Positions 23,569 to 36,835 of a stretch of DNA of 64,000 bases are shown here, piece after piece. Position numbers and translations under genes: made by a program. Source of the stretch: Geosiphon pyriformis. Lineage: Eukaryota > Glomeromycota > Glomeromycetes > Archaeosporales > Geosiphonaceae. The first letter of the stretch is position 1, and each line of letters begins with the position of its first letter. The DNA is taken from positions 754,033 through 818,032 of the forward strand of contig JAAOMT010000436.1 in the NCBI GenBank assembly GCA_016748015.1, read 5' to 3'. The notes beneath the pieces are model-generated. The model saw only the letters and a program-made list of their open reading frames with translations. It did not search any database and was not told where the DNA came from.

Positions 23569-23740
23569 GATTGAAATAGAAATAGAAACTCGTTGGAATT
23601 GATAGTTAATTAAGAAAAATTAGCAAAGAGGGAAGTAGTCGAAATAAAGAAATAAAGAAATAAAGAAATAAAGAAAAGATAGATAGAAAGAGAGAGAAAA
23701 AAAATCTCGACTTCAAAGGGCACAATTATTTGTGAAACTA
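22075..23740. promoter_or_regulatory. Upstream region of the bZIP gene
   Basis: No coding gene is visible. It contains simple repeats: (GATT)n near 22160-22182, (GGAA)n at 22243-22300, (GCAA)n at 22783-22803, (GGTT)n near 23240-23256, (ATTT)n near 23282-23306 and AAAG/AAAT runs to 23680. At 22719-22743 there are four tandem copies of a GTTAC-type unit, giving several TTACGT half-sites of the kind bound by AP-1-like fungal bZIP proteins. It lies about 645 bp before the ATG of the bZIP gene. Confidence 0.5.
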
Positions 23741-23990
23741 TCATGTTGGATCCCAGAATCTTTTCCCAGACTAGCACGACTGGCATATTTATTGTGGTTA
23801 TTTATTGTTTGATAAACAAAATCTTCTCAGTTCTATTGTCAGAAAGATTTCCAGGTGTAACTGGTTTTAAAATATCTGTCTGTCCATTCCTATTCAAGAA
23901 TTTATATCAGCTATGGTTTTTAGTAGATTATGTTATAAATTTTTTTTTTTTTTGGGGGGGGGGGGGGGGGGGGAAGCTTTTTTGAAGTGA
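23741..23990. other. Unassigned sequence ending in a G tract beside the gap
   Basis: A short plus-strand frame (23743-23985) has no recognisable product and ends in a run of T followed by 20 G (23954-23973). The G tract next to the assembly gap may be a sequencing artefact. Confidence 0.5.
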
Positions 23991-24284
23991 NNNNNNNNNN
24001 NNNNNNNNNNNNNNNNNNNNNNNNNNNNNNNNNNNNNNNNNNNNNNNNNNNNNNNNNNNNNNNNNNNNNNNNNNNNNNNNNNNNNNNNNNNNNNNNNNNN
24101 NNNNNNNNNNNNNNNNNNNNNNNNNNNNNNNNNNNNNNNNNNNNNNNNNNNNNNNNNNNNNNNNNNNNNNNNNNNNNNNNNNNNNNNNNNNNNNNNNNNN
24201 NNNNNNNNNNNNNNNNNNNNNNNNNNNNNNNNNNNNNNNNNNNNNNNNNNNNNNNNNNNNNNNNNNNNNNNNNNNNNNNNNNNN
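23991..24284. other. Assembly gap (294 N)
   Basis: Run of undetermined bases. Frames crossing it are meaningless. Confidence 1.
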
Positions 24285-24441
<157 letters not shown>

Positions 24442-25171
24442 TGCTAAAAAAAATTTTTTTAATGCTGGAAAAACCGTATCAAGTCGGGTAATTGAAAAGC
24501 GATCTGAATACCATCTGTGGAATCTCACGCGATTCAAGTCTAAATGTTTCTTTCAATCCGTAACGCCCCAATTAAACAATGAATGTGTTACCTTGCATGT
24601 AATACTCAGTTTTTTGGTGGTTGATGCCGCGCATTGGTACCTGATCAATAGATTTAATCTCTTTACCTTCTTTACAGTTTAAGGAAAAATAGAAAGTGAC
24701 ACGCAATGAGAAGAGCAGATGCAGATATGAACTAATAAAATATCTATAATTTGGAAATAAATGCATTGATTAACTATTTTTGAATCCCTTACTACTATCT
24801 GATCAAAGCTTCCATTTCTTAATTTTAAGTTCATTTCTTAAAAGCGTAAATCCCTTTTTAAAAAAGATTCAATTTCAAATTGACAATGGATCGGTGGTTG
24901 GAAATTTCAGCAAGAAGGAATTAATTTAAAGTTTATTGATTTTTCGGTATTGGATGAGTTGTGAGATAGAAAACAATGGAATCATAATAACTCATAACCA
25001 TTTTTAATTGCTACCTCTCTCTCTCTCTCGTAATAAGATAAGTTATTCTTAAAAGGAGTATGCAATCAATTTAGATTAAGGTTGATCCCGTGTTTGTAGA
25101 AGCAAAAAAACATTTAGTCATCAGTCAGACTTGCTCACTCTTACTTTTTTTCACTCTTTCATTCTTTCTCT

Positions 25172-25233
<62 letters not shown>

Positions 25234-25878
25234 TAATCCTAACCATAACCTTCTCCCTCACTCTCGTACGTACCCCTTGCATCAATAAACCTCAGTTCTG
25301 TCTGTTGCAATTTAGAATTTGAACCTAATTTGTTTTTTTTTTAAAGTTTTAATTTTGACTTCGGGTTACATTTTTAAAAAATAGTGACAAAGTAGATCCA
25401 TGAAGATTTCAGAAATTTCGTTGGTCAATGCATCTAATATAAAAATTAGTACTTGTGTATGATTAGGGGTTCCCAAGCCAATAAGTTTTAATAGTCACCG
25501 GATATTGAAAATATGGGGATGGTGTACGTGAGAACTATAACCTTTTTATTTTTTTTAAATTTCTTTGTCATGTGTACTTTTTGTGAAATATTGTTAATTT
25601 GGTAACAGGAAAAAAAATAAAGATCTAGTTCAATTTTTTTGGTCTGGAAAAAGATTATTTGGTTAAACAAATAAATCAAATACCAACAGATCATGATCCA
25701 CATAAAACTCTATAGTGAATCGGTAATACCCAAAAGTGCATTGAAATCTCAGATCTTAGCAGATTGGCAAGTTCCTTTAAGGATTATTCCTCTTTTTAGA
25801 AATGTTAATACAAACTTCGGTTGGTTAAGGACTAAACAAAAACTGGGGAAAAGGGAGTTTTTCCAGTCGATTAAAAAT

Positions 25879-25922
<44 letters not shown>

Positions 25923-26514
25923 TAATTGATCGAGGAATGAGAAAATCTTGGCAAACAACCAATTAAAAATTCATGTGATTTTGATTTTTTTTTTTTCAAA
26001 GATTTGGTTACTTTCTACTTTAGTGTTTACCGCGGAATTGGTAGCTGCTTTTACCTTTTTTCTTTTTCTATTAGACTAACTTCAAACAGATTACCAAACT
26101 ACCTATCTTTGTCACCTCCCATTTCCGAGAACTTCCTTTTTCCTTTGCTTACTACTTCGTCCCTCAAAACTGTCAAAAACTCGTTAATCAACTGGTTATT
26201 ATTTTTTATCTAAGAATTCCACGCGATAAATTACGATATCAATTACCCAATCATTTATTCCTAAAATATATCTGTTATTATCCAAAAAATCAACATTTTC
26301 ATAATTATTGTTATTTCCTTATCTATTATCTTGATGCTTTCGTAAACATGGTCAATGCTCAGACAAAAACCAATTGACCGTCGGTAATACCAAAACCGTT
26401 TTGCCTCTTTAAGAACTAATTTTGGAAAGAGAGAGAGTGAAAAAGAGAGTGAAAGAGAGTGAGAGAAAGAGAGTGAAAGAGAGTGAGAGAAAGAGTGAGA
26501 GTGAGAGAAAGAGA

Positions 26515-26555
<41 letters not shown>

Positions 26556-27160
26556 ATAGAGAGAGGGGAGAAAAGAAAAAAAATCTAATTTTAGGAAGAG
26601 AAAAATTAATTTTTTAAAATTGAGTTAAACTAAACTAAATTAAATTAAATTAAATGAAATTGCATAGAATTTAATACTAATGCTTTAGTTTTAGTATGAG
26701 ACGGTTACCAAATTTAATGATAATGAATGAAAATGAAAGATAAAGAAAGTAAAAAAAAAAAAAAGGTCCTACAAAGAATTTCTCTATGATCTGTTTGTGA
26801 GTGAATCCAATCCAATCCAATCCAATCCAATCCAAGTAAAGTAATATAAATGGGCGTCAATGCAATTAATTGAATAGTCTTATAGAACAATCAAAATGAA
26901 AAAATGATTCTCCAAAAAAGTTTATAAAAATAAACAATTTCATTCATTCGTTCGTTTTGTTCGTTTGTTCGTTAATCTTTGTTATTATTTATTTTTTGAT
27001 TTTTCCAAATGTTTTTTTTTAATTTTAATTCTTTTAATATTAATGAAAGATCACAAATAAAATAAATAAATAAATAAATGAATGAAATGAAATGAATCAA
27101 TGAATGAATTGGATACATAACCTTTACCGCAGTGAAAATAAAAAAAATCTTTGTTCTAAT

Positions 27161-27195
<35 letters not shown>

Positions 27196-27640
27196 ATATC
27201 ATACGTTTTATTTCGTTTCATCTGAAAAAACGCCACTTTGCATATCAAAATGTGATACGATACCAGGCTTTTTGAAAAGAAAATTTGTTTAATCTCTTCT
27301 CATTTCAATCAACAAACAAAAAATATACCACAATACGTCACTTATGAAAAGTGTGAGAATCAAATAACGAATTAAAAATGCCCGTTTTTAAATTTTTTTT
27401 TTTTTCGAGATTTACGAAAAAAAACAAAGATAGAAAAAAAATCAAATCAAATCAACATTCCGATAACAGGTTTTTCAATAATGATTTTTTTTTTTTACTT
27501 GTAACTCAAAACTATTATGATGATGATGATCTTTTTTTTCCTAATTTTCCTGGTTTTCCTATTCCTGGTTTCATGAAAAAAAAAAAAAAAAATACGAAAT
27601 CAAAAATTTAAGAAATATTGTCATTTAACTTTAATATTAT
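24442..27640. other. Intergenic stretch rich in microsatellites, no gene recognised
   Basis: Contains (CT)n at 25160-25231, (TAA)n at 25884-25921, a GAGAGT-type run at 26429-26568, (TCCAA)n at 26808-26836, (AAAT)n near 27057-27080 and (ATC)n at 27161-27195. The short frames I examined are repeat-driven or lack recognisable motifs. It could hold the 5' part of a gene lost in the gap, or regulatory DNA. Confidence 0.6.
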
Positions 27641-28477
27641 AACTTTTGTTTTTTAATATTATTTTTAATATTATTAATTTTTATTTTTATTTTTATTTTT
27701 ATTTTTATTTTTATTTTTATTTTTATTTGTTATTAAGGATTAATCATGAATTAAAGTTCAAAAAATATAAAAAATAGATTTCAATTTTAAAAATAATAAT
27801 TGAAAATCTTTATTTATTTAATTTGATTATTTTATTTTTTTAAAAAAGTGAGATTTTTTTATTATTTATACAGATTCCAATGTTAAAAATCAATTATAAA
27901 TGTGAATTATATAGTTTTAAAATGTAACCAATCATTTAGACTTATATATATTAAAATTATATTATATTGTTTTTACATAAAAATAATTTAAATTTTGGTT
28001 ATTTAAAACAAAAAAATTTTTGATTTTGATTTTGATTTTAATATATTAAAATTAAAATTAAACTTAATTAAATTTTACAATATTATTAAATAATTATATT
28101 TTTATTATTAATAAAATTTTTATTTATTTGTTTGTTTATTTGTTTGTTTGTTTGTTTATTTGTTTGTTTGTTTTTTTGTTTGTTAACAAAAAAAATTACT
28201 TGAATTATTAAAGTTTTTAATAGATTTTATTGGTTTGATTTTAAAAAAAAATTAAAACCAATAAAACAGTTTATAAAAAATTTTAAATATAAAAATTTTT
28301 TTGAAAAATAAATTTTAATAATTTAAAAAAAAAAATTGTTTTTATAATTAAATGTAAAAATAATTTAAATTTTAAAAAATTATAATAATATTAATATTTA
28401 AATTTTTTTTTATTAAATATAATATTTTATTTTTTGTATATTAATTTGCTAACTTAATATTTTATACTAAAATATTT

Positions 28478-28537
<60 letters not shown>

Positions 28538-29484
28538 GGCAAGAATATCAGAAATTCTAATAATAACTTAAAAAAATTGTAAAAATTTTAAAAATTTTAT
28601 ATTATAAAGATTTATGTATATATAACAAAAATAATAAAAGCCCAAAAAATATTATTATTTAACAAGATAATAGATAAGCTTATTTTGAGATCAGTTTAGT
28701 TCTTTTTACTTTTATTAACAACTATAAATTAATTAAACTACTTAATAAAAACTTTAATTTTATTTATTAATTAATAAATTCAAAATTATTATATTAAAAC
28801 TTATATTATTATTATATTAATATTATTTATCTTCATAATAACTACTTAACAATATTAGAACAATAATTTTTAATCACAGCTATTAATAAGATATTAATTA
28901 TTATTTTAATATTTTAATATTTTTGTTTTATTTTAAATTACTAATTAATTACAAAAAAAGTATTAAAATTATAATATCAAAATTTGCCTGGTAAAAAATA
29001 TTAGAAAAAAGTATAAATATAATTAAAAAATTAAGATTGCTTACCAAAAAAATATAAATATTAAAATAAATTGATTATTAAGTTGAAAAAAATATCAAAT
29101 TTATTATTAATTAAATAAAAATTAAAATTACTTTTTTATTTTTATTTTTTTAATATTATTATTTTTAATAATACATAAAAAACAATTGCTAATTACCAAA
29201 AAATTTTAAGTAAATAGTTTTTATTTTGGTATTTAATATTTTTTTTAAATTGTTTTTAATTTTTTATATAGTTTTATTAATATAAAATTAATTTTTAAAA
29301 ACAATATAAAATTGTTTTATATAAAGTTTATTTTCTAATTTTTTTTTGAATTTTATTATTTAAATTAAATTAAAAATTAAATTAAAATTTATGAATTTTA
29401 AATATATTTTAAGTAATTTAAATTAAAATTTATTAAAATTCATAAATAATTTATTAACTTTATAAAAGTTTTTATTAAATTAAT
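27641..29484. other. AT-rich stretch, left margin of the second transposon block
   Basis: A+T near 90 percent, with (TTTTTA)n at 27674-27727, (TTTG)n near 28126-28190 and (ATT)n at 28478-28538. The segment at about 29230-29400 resembles about 54540-54690, so part is an old repeat. No coding region is defensible. Confidence 0.6.
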
Positions 29485-31991
29485 TATTTTTTTATTTTTT
29501 TTATCTTATTTTAATAAGTAAAATCCAATTGCTATCTAGTATATAAAACCAAATTAAATACAATTTATGTACTTTTTACATGTGACTAGCCATTTGAACC
29601 AAATAAGACAACACTATATATTTATATAAATTTTCAAATTACTATCTAATCCAAAGAAAAACAAATACAATTTGCACTTACTAAAACTAACAATAAATAA
29701 TTTAATTAATTCTAAAAAATAAACCATACTATTTGACAAATCAACCATCTGACAAATCAACTATCAAGCCAACAGCCAGACCAGAATTTATACTTTTATT
29801 ATCTATCAAACTTACTCTTTCTATATTTGCTCTGAATTTTAATTTAACAAGCCAAATTTTTGAACAATAAAATTCTACCAATTGTTTATGAAAACAACTA
29901 TAGTATTTAAAGCTTTTTTTTTGCTATTAAAAGTTATTACAGTTTTCAAATATTATTTTTTTAACACAAATTTTTTATAAATCAAAACATACAAATCTAC
30001 ATTAACTAAATATTCAAAAAAAATTTTTAATACAACAGAAAAAAAAATACCAGTATTTATTAAAAAAATCCAGATACCAAAGAGCTTAATTAAAATTTTT
30101 TTATAAATAATAACATTTTTAGAATAAGTAAAAGCATAATCTGGAAATTTCACCTTCTTATAAAACAAACATAATACTCCAAAGTATCTCTTATTATATA
30201 GTCTCTTTTTAATTATTACAGACAAATATTTATGAACAGTTTTTATTAAATATATACAGATTGGCAGACTTCTTACTTATAAAACCAGAAAACATATGTA
30301 AATTAAAATGCTATATTTTTACAGTAGATGACCAATCTACTTTTTAAATCAACTTATCCAAAATCATATTTTAGCCAAGACTATTTTTTCAATAAGCATA
30401 ATATATAATTTTATATATATTATAAATAAAATAATAAACATTGCTAGAAACAACCATGTTTTTAATTACAATAAAACATTCATAAATTCTACTTAGCAGA
30501 AACAAAGAGAAATTTACAATCTTATTTATTATTTAATTTATTTTAATATTGCCTAAAATATTTAAATAGTTCTTAAACTTAATTTACCTAACTATAAAAT
30601 TTTGTTTTTTATTAAATTATTAATATGTCTTCTTTTTGTCTAATATTAATTGCAAAAATCTGTATGTTAAGTTCAGCCTCACAAACACATATATTAATAG
30701 CAGCTTAATTATACAAATATAAAGCCATCATATAAAAAACAGAATACACTTCAAAGACAAAACAACAGTCTGTAATTTGGCTATTGTAAATAACAAATAT
30801 TATATACTTTGATATCAACTCTCATATCTAATGCTGAAAAGTATATTGTAATTCTACAAGTTACTTTTATAGAACTCAAATTTCTTAATAATTTGTTAGT
30901 ATATATATTAACAACATTTGTCGAAATCTCATGTAAACATTTATCAATATTAGAAAACTTATTAGATTCCAAAACACTCAACTTATTTGATTCATTAGTA
31001 CAATTAGAATTAACTATCAAAAAAGTAATATTATAAAAAAACTTTGAGACTAATTTAAACCAAAATAATACAAAGCTTTTAAGATCTAATTTTTTTCAAT
31101 AATAAAACATTTTCCAATTTATTATATTGCCATACTTATTTAAAAATCTATTATTAAATACCACATTAAATTTTTTTTAAAAGCAAATTAAATTATAGTA
31201 CAAAAATTTTCTAAGACTACAAAATACATTAAGCAGCTTGCTATTTAGAGATAAATCATTAATTAAAAAAATTTTCACCATTTTTGCCAAAAAATTGTTA
31301 ATAAAACTAACATATAACTTAATGAGATATTACAATAAATTCAAAAGAGTTTAGTCTAAAATCTGCAAATTCAAATGCCTATAATTAAACAACTGTCTAA
31401 GAATGTTTGAAAAATTAACAAAAAATACTACTGATACTAATTTGATTTCAGCTTGTATTTGTTCAAAAGATCTTAAGCCATATAAAAATATATAATACAG
31501 TGTCTTACTAGGAAAGTTATATAGCAAATTAGTCTTAAACTTGAGACTCTTCTTAATTATAATGTCTTATTTATGATACATACTTAATAAGACAAAACTA
31601 AATTAAAATTTATAACAAATTATGGGGTGCAAAACAGCTAACACCAAATAAAAAAACTGTTTATCTATAATAGTCTTCCTAAGCACTATATTGACAAAAA
31701 ACTGAATATTAGAATAAGTCTTAATTAAACTTGGCTTAAACAATTTTTTAGTTAACAAAAAGATATTTAAATATCTGTATGTTTTTCTCTTCTTAACAAT
31801 AGAAATTGGCAAGCCACTAATTTTCAAAAAAGCAATCTTAATATTTTAATTAATAAGAATAGCCACTGTTTTTTTATTGTTGATTAAAATATTATTAACC
31901 ATAAAAAATTTATTAACTATGTTCAAAACATATTATAGAGAAACTTAATTATTTCTAATTCAAATTGTATTAACAACAAATACATTAGCAA

Positions 31992-32816
31992 TGTTATTCA
32001 TAGAATATAGGAAAGATACTAGCATAAATTAGCCAATCAGAAGTAGGTACAGTAAATGTGGAATTCCAGAATTCCTTTTAAAGGAATTACAGGATTCCAA
32101 AAATTTTAGAATTCTTGTACAAGGAATCACAGGATTCCAAAATTCCAGGATTCCTTTCAAAGAAATTGAGGAATTTCAATTATGTATATATAGCAATAGT
32201 GCTAAAAGTAAAAAAGACAGAATCCTTTAATTAGAGATCTTTCAGTTTAGATTTAATTTAAGCAACTTTCCATTCACAAATATTAAATAAATAATTATCC
32301 ACTATCTCAATCCACCCTCCACTATCAACACTTCATATTGATAGCAATTGATACTTAAAAACACTAGAACAATAGCTCTTGATCATGGCTATTGATGAGA
32401 TACTAACTTGCAATTGCTTTCACTTATTTCTTTATTTTTTTCTTTATTTTTTTTTTTTTTTTGTTGTGATCTTATTGTTGTGTACTAATTGATTGAAGAT
32501 TAAAGTGCTGAATTATTGACATCACAGATAGCCTGGTAAAAGACTCAAAGATAAGAGTAAGAATATATATATTAATGGATAGCTTACCAGAAGAGCATGA
32601 CTGCCAGATTAAACCAGCCACCACACTGAAGACAGAAATTGGGAAAACAATTCACCAACCACATTGTCATCAAATCTTTGTCTATTATACAAAGAACTCA
32701 ACTCTAAAACCTTTAGATACAATTAATATACCAGTATTACCAGCATTATCAAGATATTAAGCACCAAGTTACGGATTTGTTATTTGATTTGAGACCCCAA
32801 ATAATCATCTGTAATA
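31992..32816 (+). repeat. 5' LTR of Ty3 copy 2 (825 bp)
   Basis: Starts TGTTATTC and ends TAATA, where the partner LTR has TAACA (a C-to-T change in CA). The TATA box is at 32185-32193, preceded by fewer copies of the GGATTCC-type repeat (32057-32175) than in the other LTRs. A short frame, 32575-32760, codes for 61 residues ending in ALSRY. Confidence 0.93.
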
Positions 32817-32818
32817 TT

Positions 32819-32836
32819 TGGTGCTCTTTGTGAAAT
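32819..32836 (+). other. Primer binding site of Ty3 copy 2
   Basis: TGGTGCTCTTTGTGAAAT starts two bases after the LTR end. The TGG start pairs with the CCA end of a tRNA. I cannot name the tRNA without searching for an acceptor end complementary to this sequence. Confidence 0.75.
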
Positions 32837-32878
32837 ATAATCCTACAGAGAACCAGCACTAACTAAAACCATCCAAAA

Positions 32879-34625
32879 GTGGCAGAATCAGAATCAATAG
32901 GAGCAAACCATTTAGGATTTGTAAAATCCTTATTTCAACACTACTGTCAACATTTGGGATTAAACCATAATCACATATCAGCAGAATTAGCCTTCAATTT
33001 TTACATCAACAAGAGAATTGCCTATCTGTTAGAGACTTCAGTAAATACCAAATCAGTAAGGAAAACCTTTTACAACAAATTAATTCAAAACATTAGTCTA
33101 CTAATAAACCACAATTTTGCATCTATCATCACAAAAATCAATAAAGAAATTGAATATTACATCCAACAAAAATATCCAATTACATATGTCAGTAAAAGAA
33201 AAAAAAAACTGCAAACACCAGCAGTGACACTCCAAAGAATACAACCACTCACTTGAAAGAAAACCAAAGTTAAATTATCAACCAATCCATCATACTACTA
33301 TATACCTAGAAATACCATCAATATTTTATCAACAGACATGTCCACATTAAACGTAACATCAACATTTGGATGATTTCCATTTCAAAGTAAATAAAAGAAA
33401 GTAGAATTACTAAGAACTTATAGTAATTATTTTGAAAGATTTAAATTGTGATCGTCAATGCCATCAGGATTCTAATTATCACCATCACAACCAGATTTTG
33501 GAAATGCAAGTCCCTGGAAGATAACGGAATCAGATGAAAAAAAAAAAGAAGTTGAAGATCAAGAATTTATTTATCAGAACCTGATTTCAGAAAATTCAGA
33601 CATTGAAACCCCGAACTTTCAGACTTAGTAAAATACAAATTTAGAAAACCCAGAAATCAAAACTCCAAATTTTCAAACACAGTACAATCAGAACAATTAA
33701 AACCATGACATTAATAATCAACACCACTTATCTCCAGAAATTGTCATCAATCCACCACTAGTTGACACATTATGACAACCACTACCACAACCTCTGATTT
33801 AATTATCACAACAACAACAACAACCAAACTTGGATCCAATGGCCTACACTCCAATAGCAAAACTCAAGAAGTTCACTGATAAAGAAGACGATGCCCAAAT
33901 ATGGCTTAACAACATTGAAAAAACAATCATAGCCAATAGATAGAACAATGCAAGAGCACTTCAAGCCATCTCCTATTTCTTACAGGATACTGCCAACTCA
34001 TGATATCAAAGTTTAGCTGCCAAACCTTAAACATTTCAGGAATTTAAAGTTGCATTCTTAGGATATTTCAGTAACAATAATAGCATTAACAGGCTAACAA
34101 ATATCTTCACTATCATTAAACAAGGGGAAACTGAAGCAGTTACTACTTATTTAGGATGCTTCCACAGAAATCTGCACCAGATTCAAGCCATCAATGTCAA
34201 TTATTTTATAGTGGTCCAAATCCTAAATTAGTTTATTTGTGAATTATGCAGTAGCATTCTACAATGTATACATCCAATGCATTCCATTGATCTGCAAACA
34301 GCCATTACAAATGTCAGAGATTTTAAAGCTGCTGAATTAGAGACCAATCATGCCCAAACAGTAAATCTAATAATGAACAGATCATCTGACTTGGATTCCA
34401 AATTGAAGTAATTTAGCAAATTAATAAATCAAAAATTAGAGAGATACTTAGCTAACAATAATCAAGCAATCTATCAAACCCCACAGTAATGCAATAATTA
34501 AGAAAACTCTAATCATTTCCATAATCAATCACGTCCAACATCATCAACCAATCAACAGTAACAACAGAAACACATGTTTGTCACTATTGTGGTAAACAAA
34601 AACACTTACAAATTGACTGCCACTG
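32879..34625 (+). pseudogene. Ty3 copy 2 gag with CCHC zinc knuckle
   Basis: Gag packages the element RNA. The frame opens at the ATG at 32879 (MAESESIGANH) and is clean to 33256. It continues in the same frame with stops through a Gln-rich linker to 33839 (MAYTPIAKLKKF) and a capsid-like part with AFLGYFSNN (about 34050-34076). The zinc knuckle C-x2-C-x4-H-x4-C lies at 34579-34620 (CHYCGKQKHLQIDC), but one frame over. There has been either an indel or a frameshift between capsid and nucleocapsid. Stops are at Gln or Trp-like positions. Confidence 0.85.
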
Positions 34626-35221
34626 TCACTTGAATAATCAACAATCAGAAAATCAATATCAAAACTCTGAATACTGGTTTCAAACTCCAGATAACCCACT
34701 AAATTCAGAGCCATATTATTAGAATTACCTGCTAATAACACAGCAGCCAATTTATCAAATACCAGTATATCAATCTCCAATTTATCAACCACAATCACCA
34801 GCAACATATTAACTGCAGCCACCAGTAATTTATCAATCCCAACAACTTTAAACACCACCACCAAACCCAGCTTAAATGACATCAGGAAATCCCAGATTGA
34901 GAGTTACTCAAAACTAGAGATTGGCAATGGTTGTTCACCAACTGATCCCCAGTTTCTCTTACCAACCAACAAGACCATGCTCTCAGAATTTGAAAACCAA
35001 GCATGCCCAAAATCCAAATTCCCAACACTATTTAAGTCTTCTAGTTACCTCAGAAGATGTCATCTCCAACAATCTAAAACCCAACCAGAAACAGCCACTT
35101 ATCAGCAATATTCCACCAGCAACCATCTTTAATGACAAATCTTTAGCAGCTATTTTTTCTTTCGAACTTAAGAAAACCACATCAGTTTCATTATTCAGTA
35201 GAGCCACTCTTGACATCAAAC

Positions 35222-35520
35222 CAATCACTATTATGTACACTAATGCAAAAATTGATGGCCACGCCATCAAACTGATTCTAGATAGTGGATCAGCTGACAG
35301 CATCATTACCAAGCAACTCATAGATTAGGTTGCTGAGTTAACTGTACTGCCAGTGCCAAAATCATTACAGCCAATGGAATGACTAAAATTCTTATTGGTA
35401 AAATAAATGACTTCCTGATTGAAGTCAATAGCATCACAGTACCAATCAAAGTTCTGGTCATGAAAGCTACTTAGTACCAAGCTCTAATTGGTAATGACTG
35501 GCTATTCAAAACCAATGCAA
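35222..35520 (+). pseudogene. Ty3 copy 2 aspartic protease
   Basis: Retropepsin-like domain that would cut the Gag-Pol polyprotein. The active-site motif LILDSGSADSII is at 35272-35307, with Asp-Ser-Gly at 35281-35289 intact. A frame change follows near 35326. The second half continues as SAKIITANGMTK (about 35352-35387) and ALIGNDWL (about 35481-35504), typical of Ty3 proteases. TAG and TGA stops interrupt it. Confidence 0.85.
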
Positions 35521-35945
35521 TGCTTGACTAGACAACACAAGAGTTGCAAATCAGTTAGAATGGCCAACACATATGAGTACCAGCAACATGTGATTATTTC
35601 AAACTTAGTATTAAGACACGACCACTTATTGATTTTGAAGAAGAAAAAAAGAAATCTATCTGGGAAGCTTATCAGGTCTCATGGACTGACAGCAATCACA
35701 ATGAACTATCACCAATACTATTTTGGGATGACAACAACAAAAGAAAACAGAAGGAAAAACTTATCTGAAACACTGACCAAGCCTGAAAAACTAACAATAA
35801 CCAGGAAAAACTAATAAATTGGAAGTGGGAAGAAAATAAAAAGGGAAAAGGAAAGAGGAAGAAAAAAGAAACAACACCTGACAGCACCACTACTTATAAT
35901 TTCTACACTATACCCCAATGATCCACTTATTGCTGCCCAAAACTA

Positions 35946-36565
35946 GTATGCATCAATTGTGGCAAGAAATTGTTATTAATAAATGCTTGTTATGGTAATA
36001 ATAAAAAATACACTTTGGCAACCAAATTCTACTATTGCCCATGCATTATTAAACACTTTGGAAAACCAAAATAAGTTGGAAAATGGGACAATAAACCATG
36101 CTTGGCTTGTAGAGAAACTCTCCCAGACGAAAAAATATGGAATGATATTCCTAGATAAAAAGGAATGTGTGATGAAATATGTCAGTATACAATTCTAATC
36201 AACAACTGGATATGCAAGGGCACACCAATCAATGATGTCTGAAAATGAACATTGTGACAATTGAAAGGATACTTCCATAATAAACACGAATTATGGAGAA
36301 TGGTGAGTGTGAAAACAGAAGGCACAACAACAGTGAACTACTAAAAATCAAAAACAATTCTTTATCTCTTCCTAAACCCGAATACGTCCAAACTTTTGAC
36401 ATCTTTGGCAATATTGAAGATGACCCAGAAGAATTTTATGAACATTACCAGTGTTTAGCATCCACTAGGGAAGAACAAGAGCAGCATTTAGAACAGTTGA
36501 ATACTTGATTATGTCAACATTGTTTAATTCTCTGTGACTTTTAAAATTGTAATAAGTGTGATTTT
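35946..36565 (+). pseudogene. Ty3 copy 2 Cys-rich segment between protease and dUTPase
   Basis: Not a standard Ty3 domain. In one frame there are CxxC-type pairs at VCINCGK (about 35946), YCPC (about 36036), PCLAC (about 36099) and MCDEIC (about 36168). In another frame a further CQHC...CNKC set lies at about 36513-36560. The spacing suggests two or three zinc-binding ribbons. The function is unknown; nucleic-acid or protein binding is a guess. Stops and a frame change interrupt it. Confidence 0.65.
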
Positions 36566-36835
36566 ATTTACAATCCATTGATCTGTATGATTTATACAAT
36601 CTCAGAAGAGGAGAAACCAATCAGCAGCTGTACATTGAAATTAGGATCAACTTTCAATCCTGATTCAAACTCTGACAATAACAACAACAAAAACAATGGT
36701 TTTAGCTCCACTCGATCAGACAAGAAAAATAATGGCAATTTAGATTTCAATTTAAATTCCAAAACATACATTACGCTTCCTGACTTTTTCAAGGAACAAG
36801 AACTCAAATAGTATAGCAACAACAATAAAAGCATC

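Noticed and set aside
24572-24766. Minus-strand frame (64 codons) with ordinary-looking codon use beside the gap.
   Set aside because: No motif, no splice-consistent extension in either direction and no resemblance that I can name; it could be an exon but the gap prevents a decision.
25693-25887. Plus-strand frame with KSQILADWQ, which recalls the RNase H region of plant Ty3 elements.
   Set aside because: Only about ten residues match, no other pol motif lies near, and the Ty3 family present here has a different sequence at that place.
26429-26568. Regular GAGAGT-type repeats checked as a CRISPR-like or minisatellite array.
   Set aside because: No unique spacers between repeats; it is a simple purine microsatellite, and CRISPR is not expected in a fungus.
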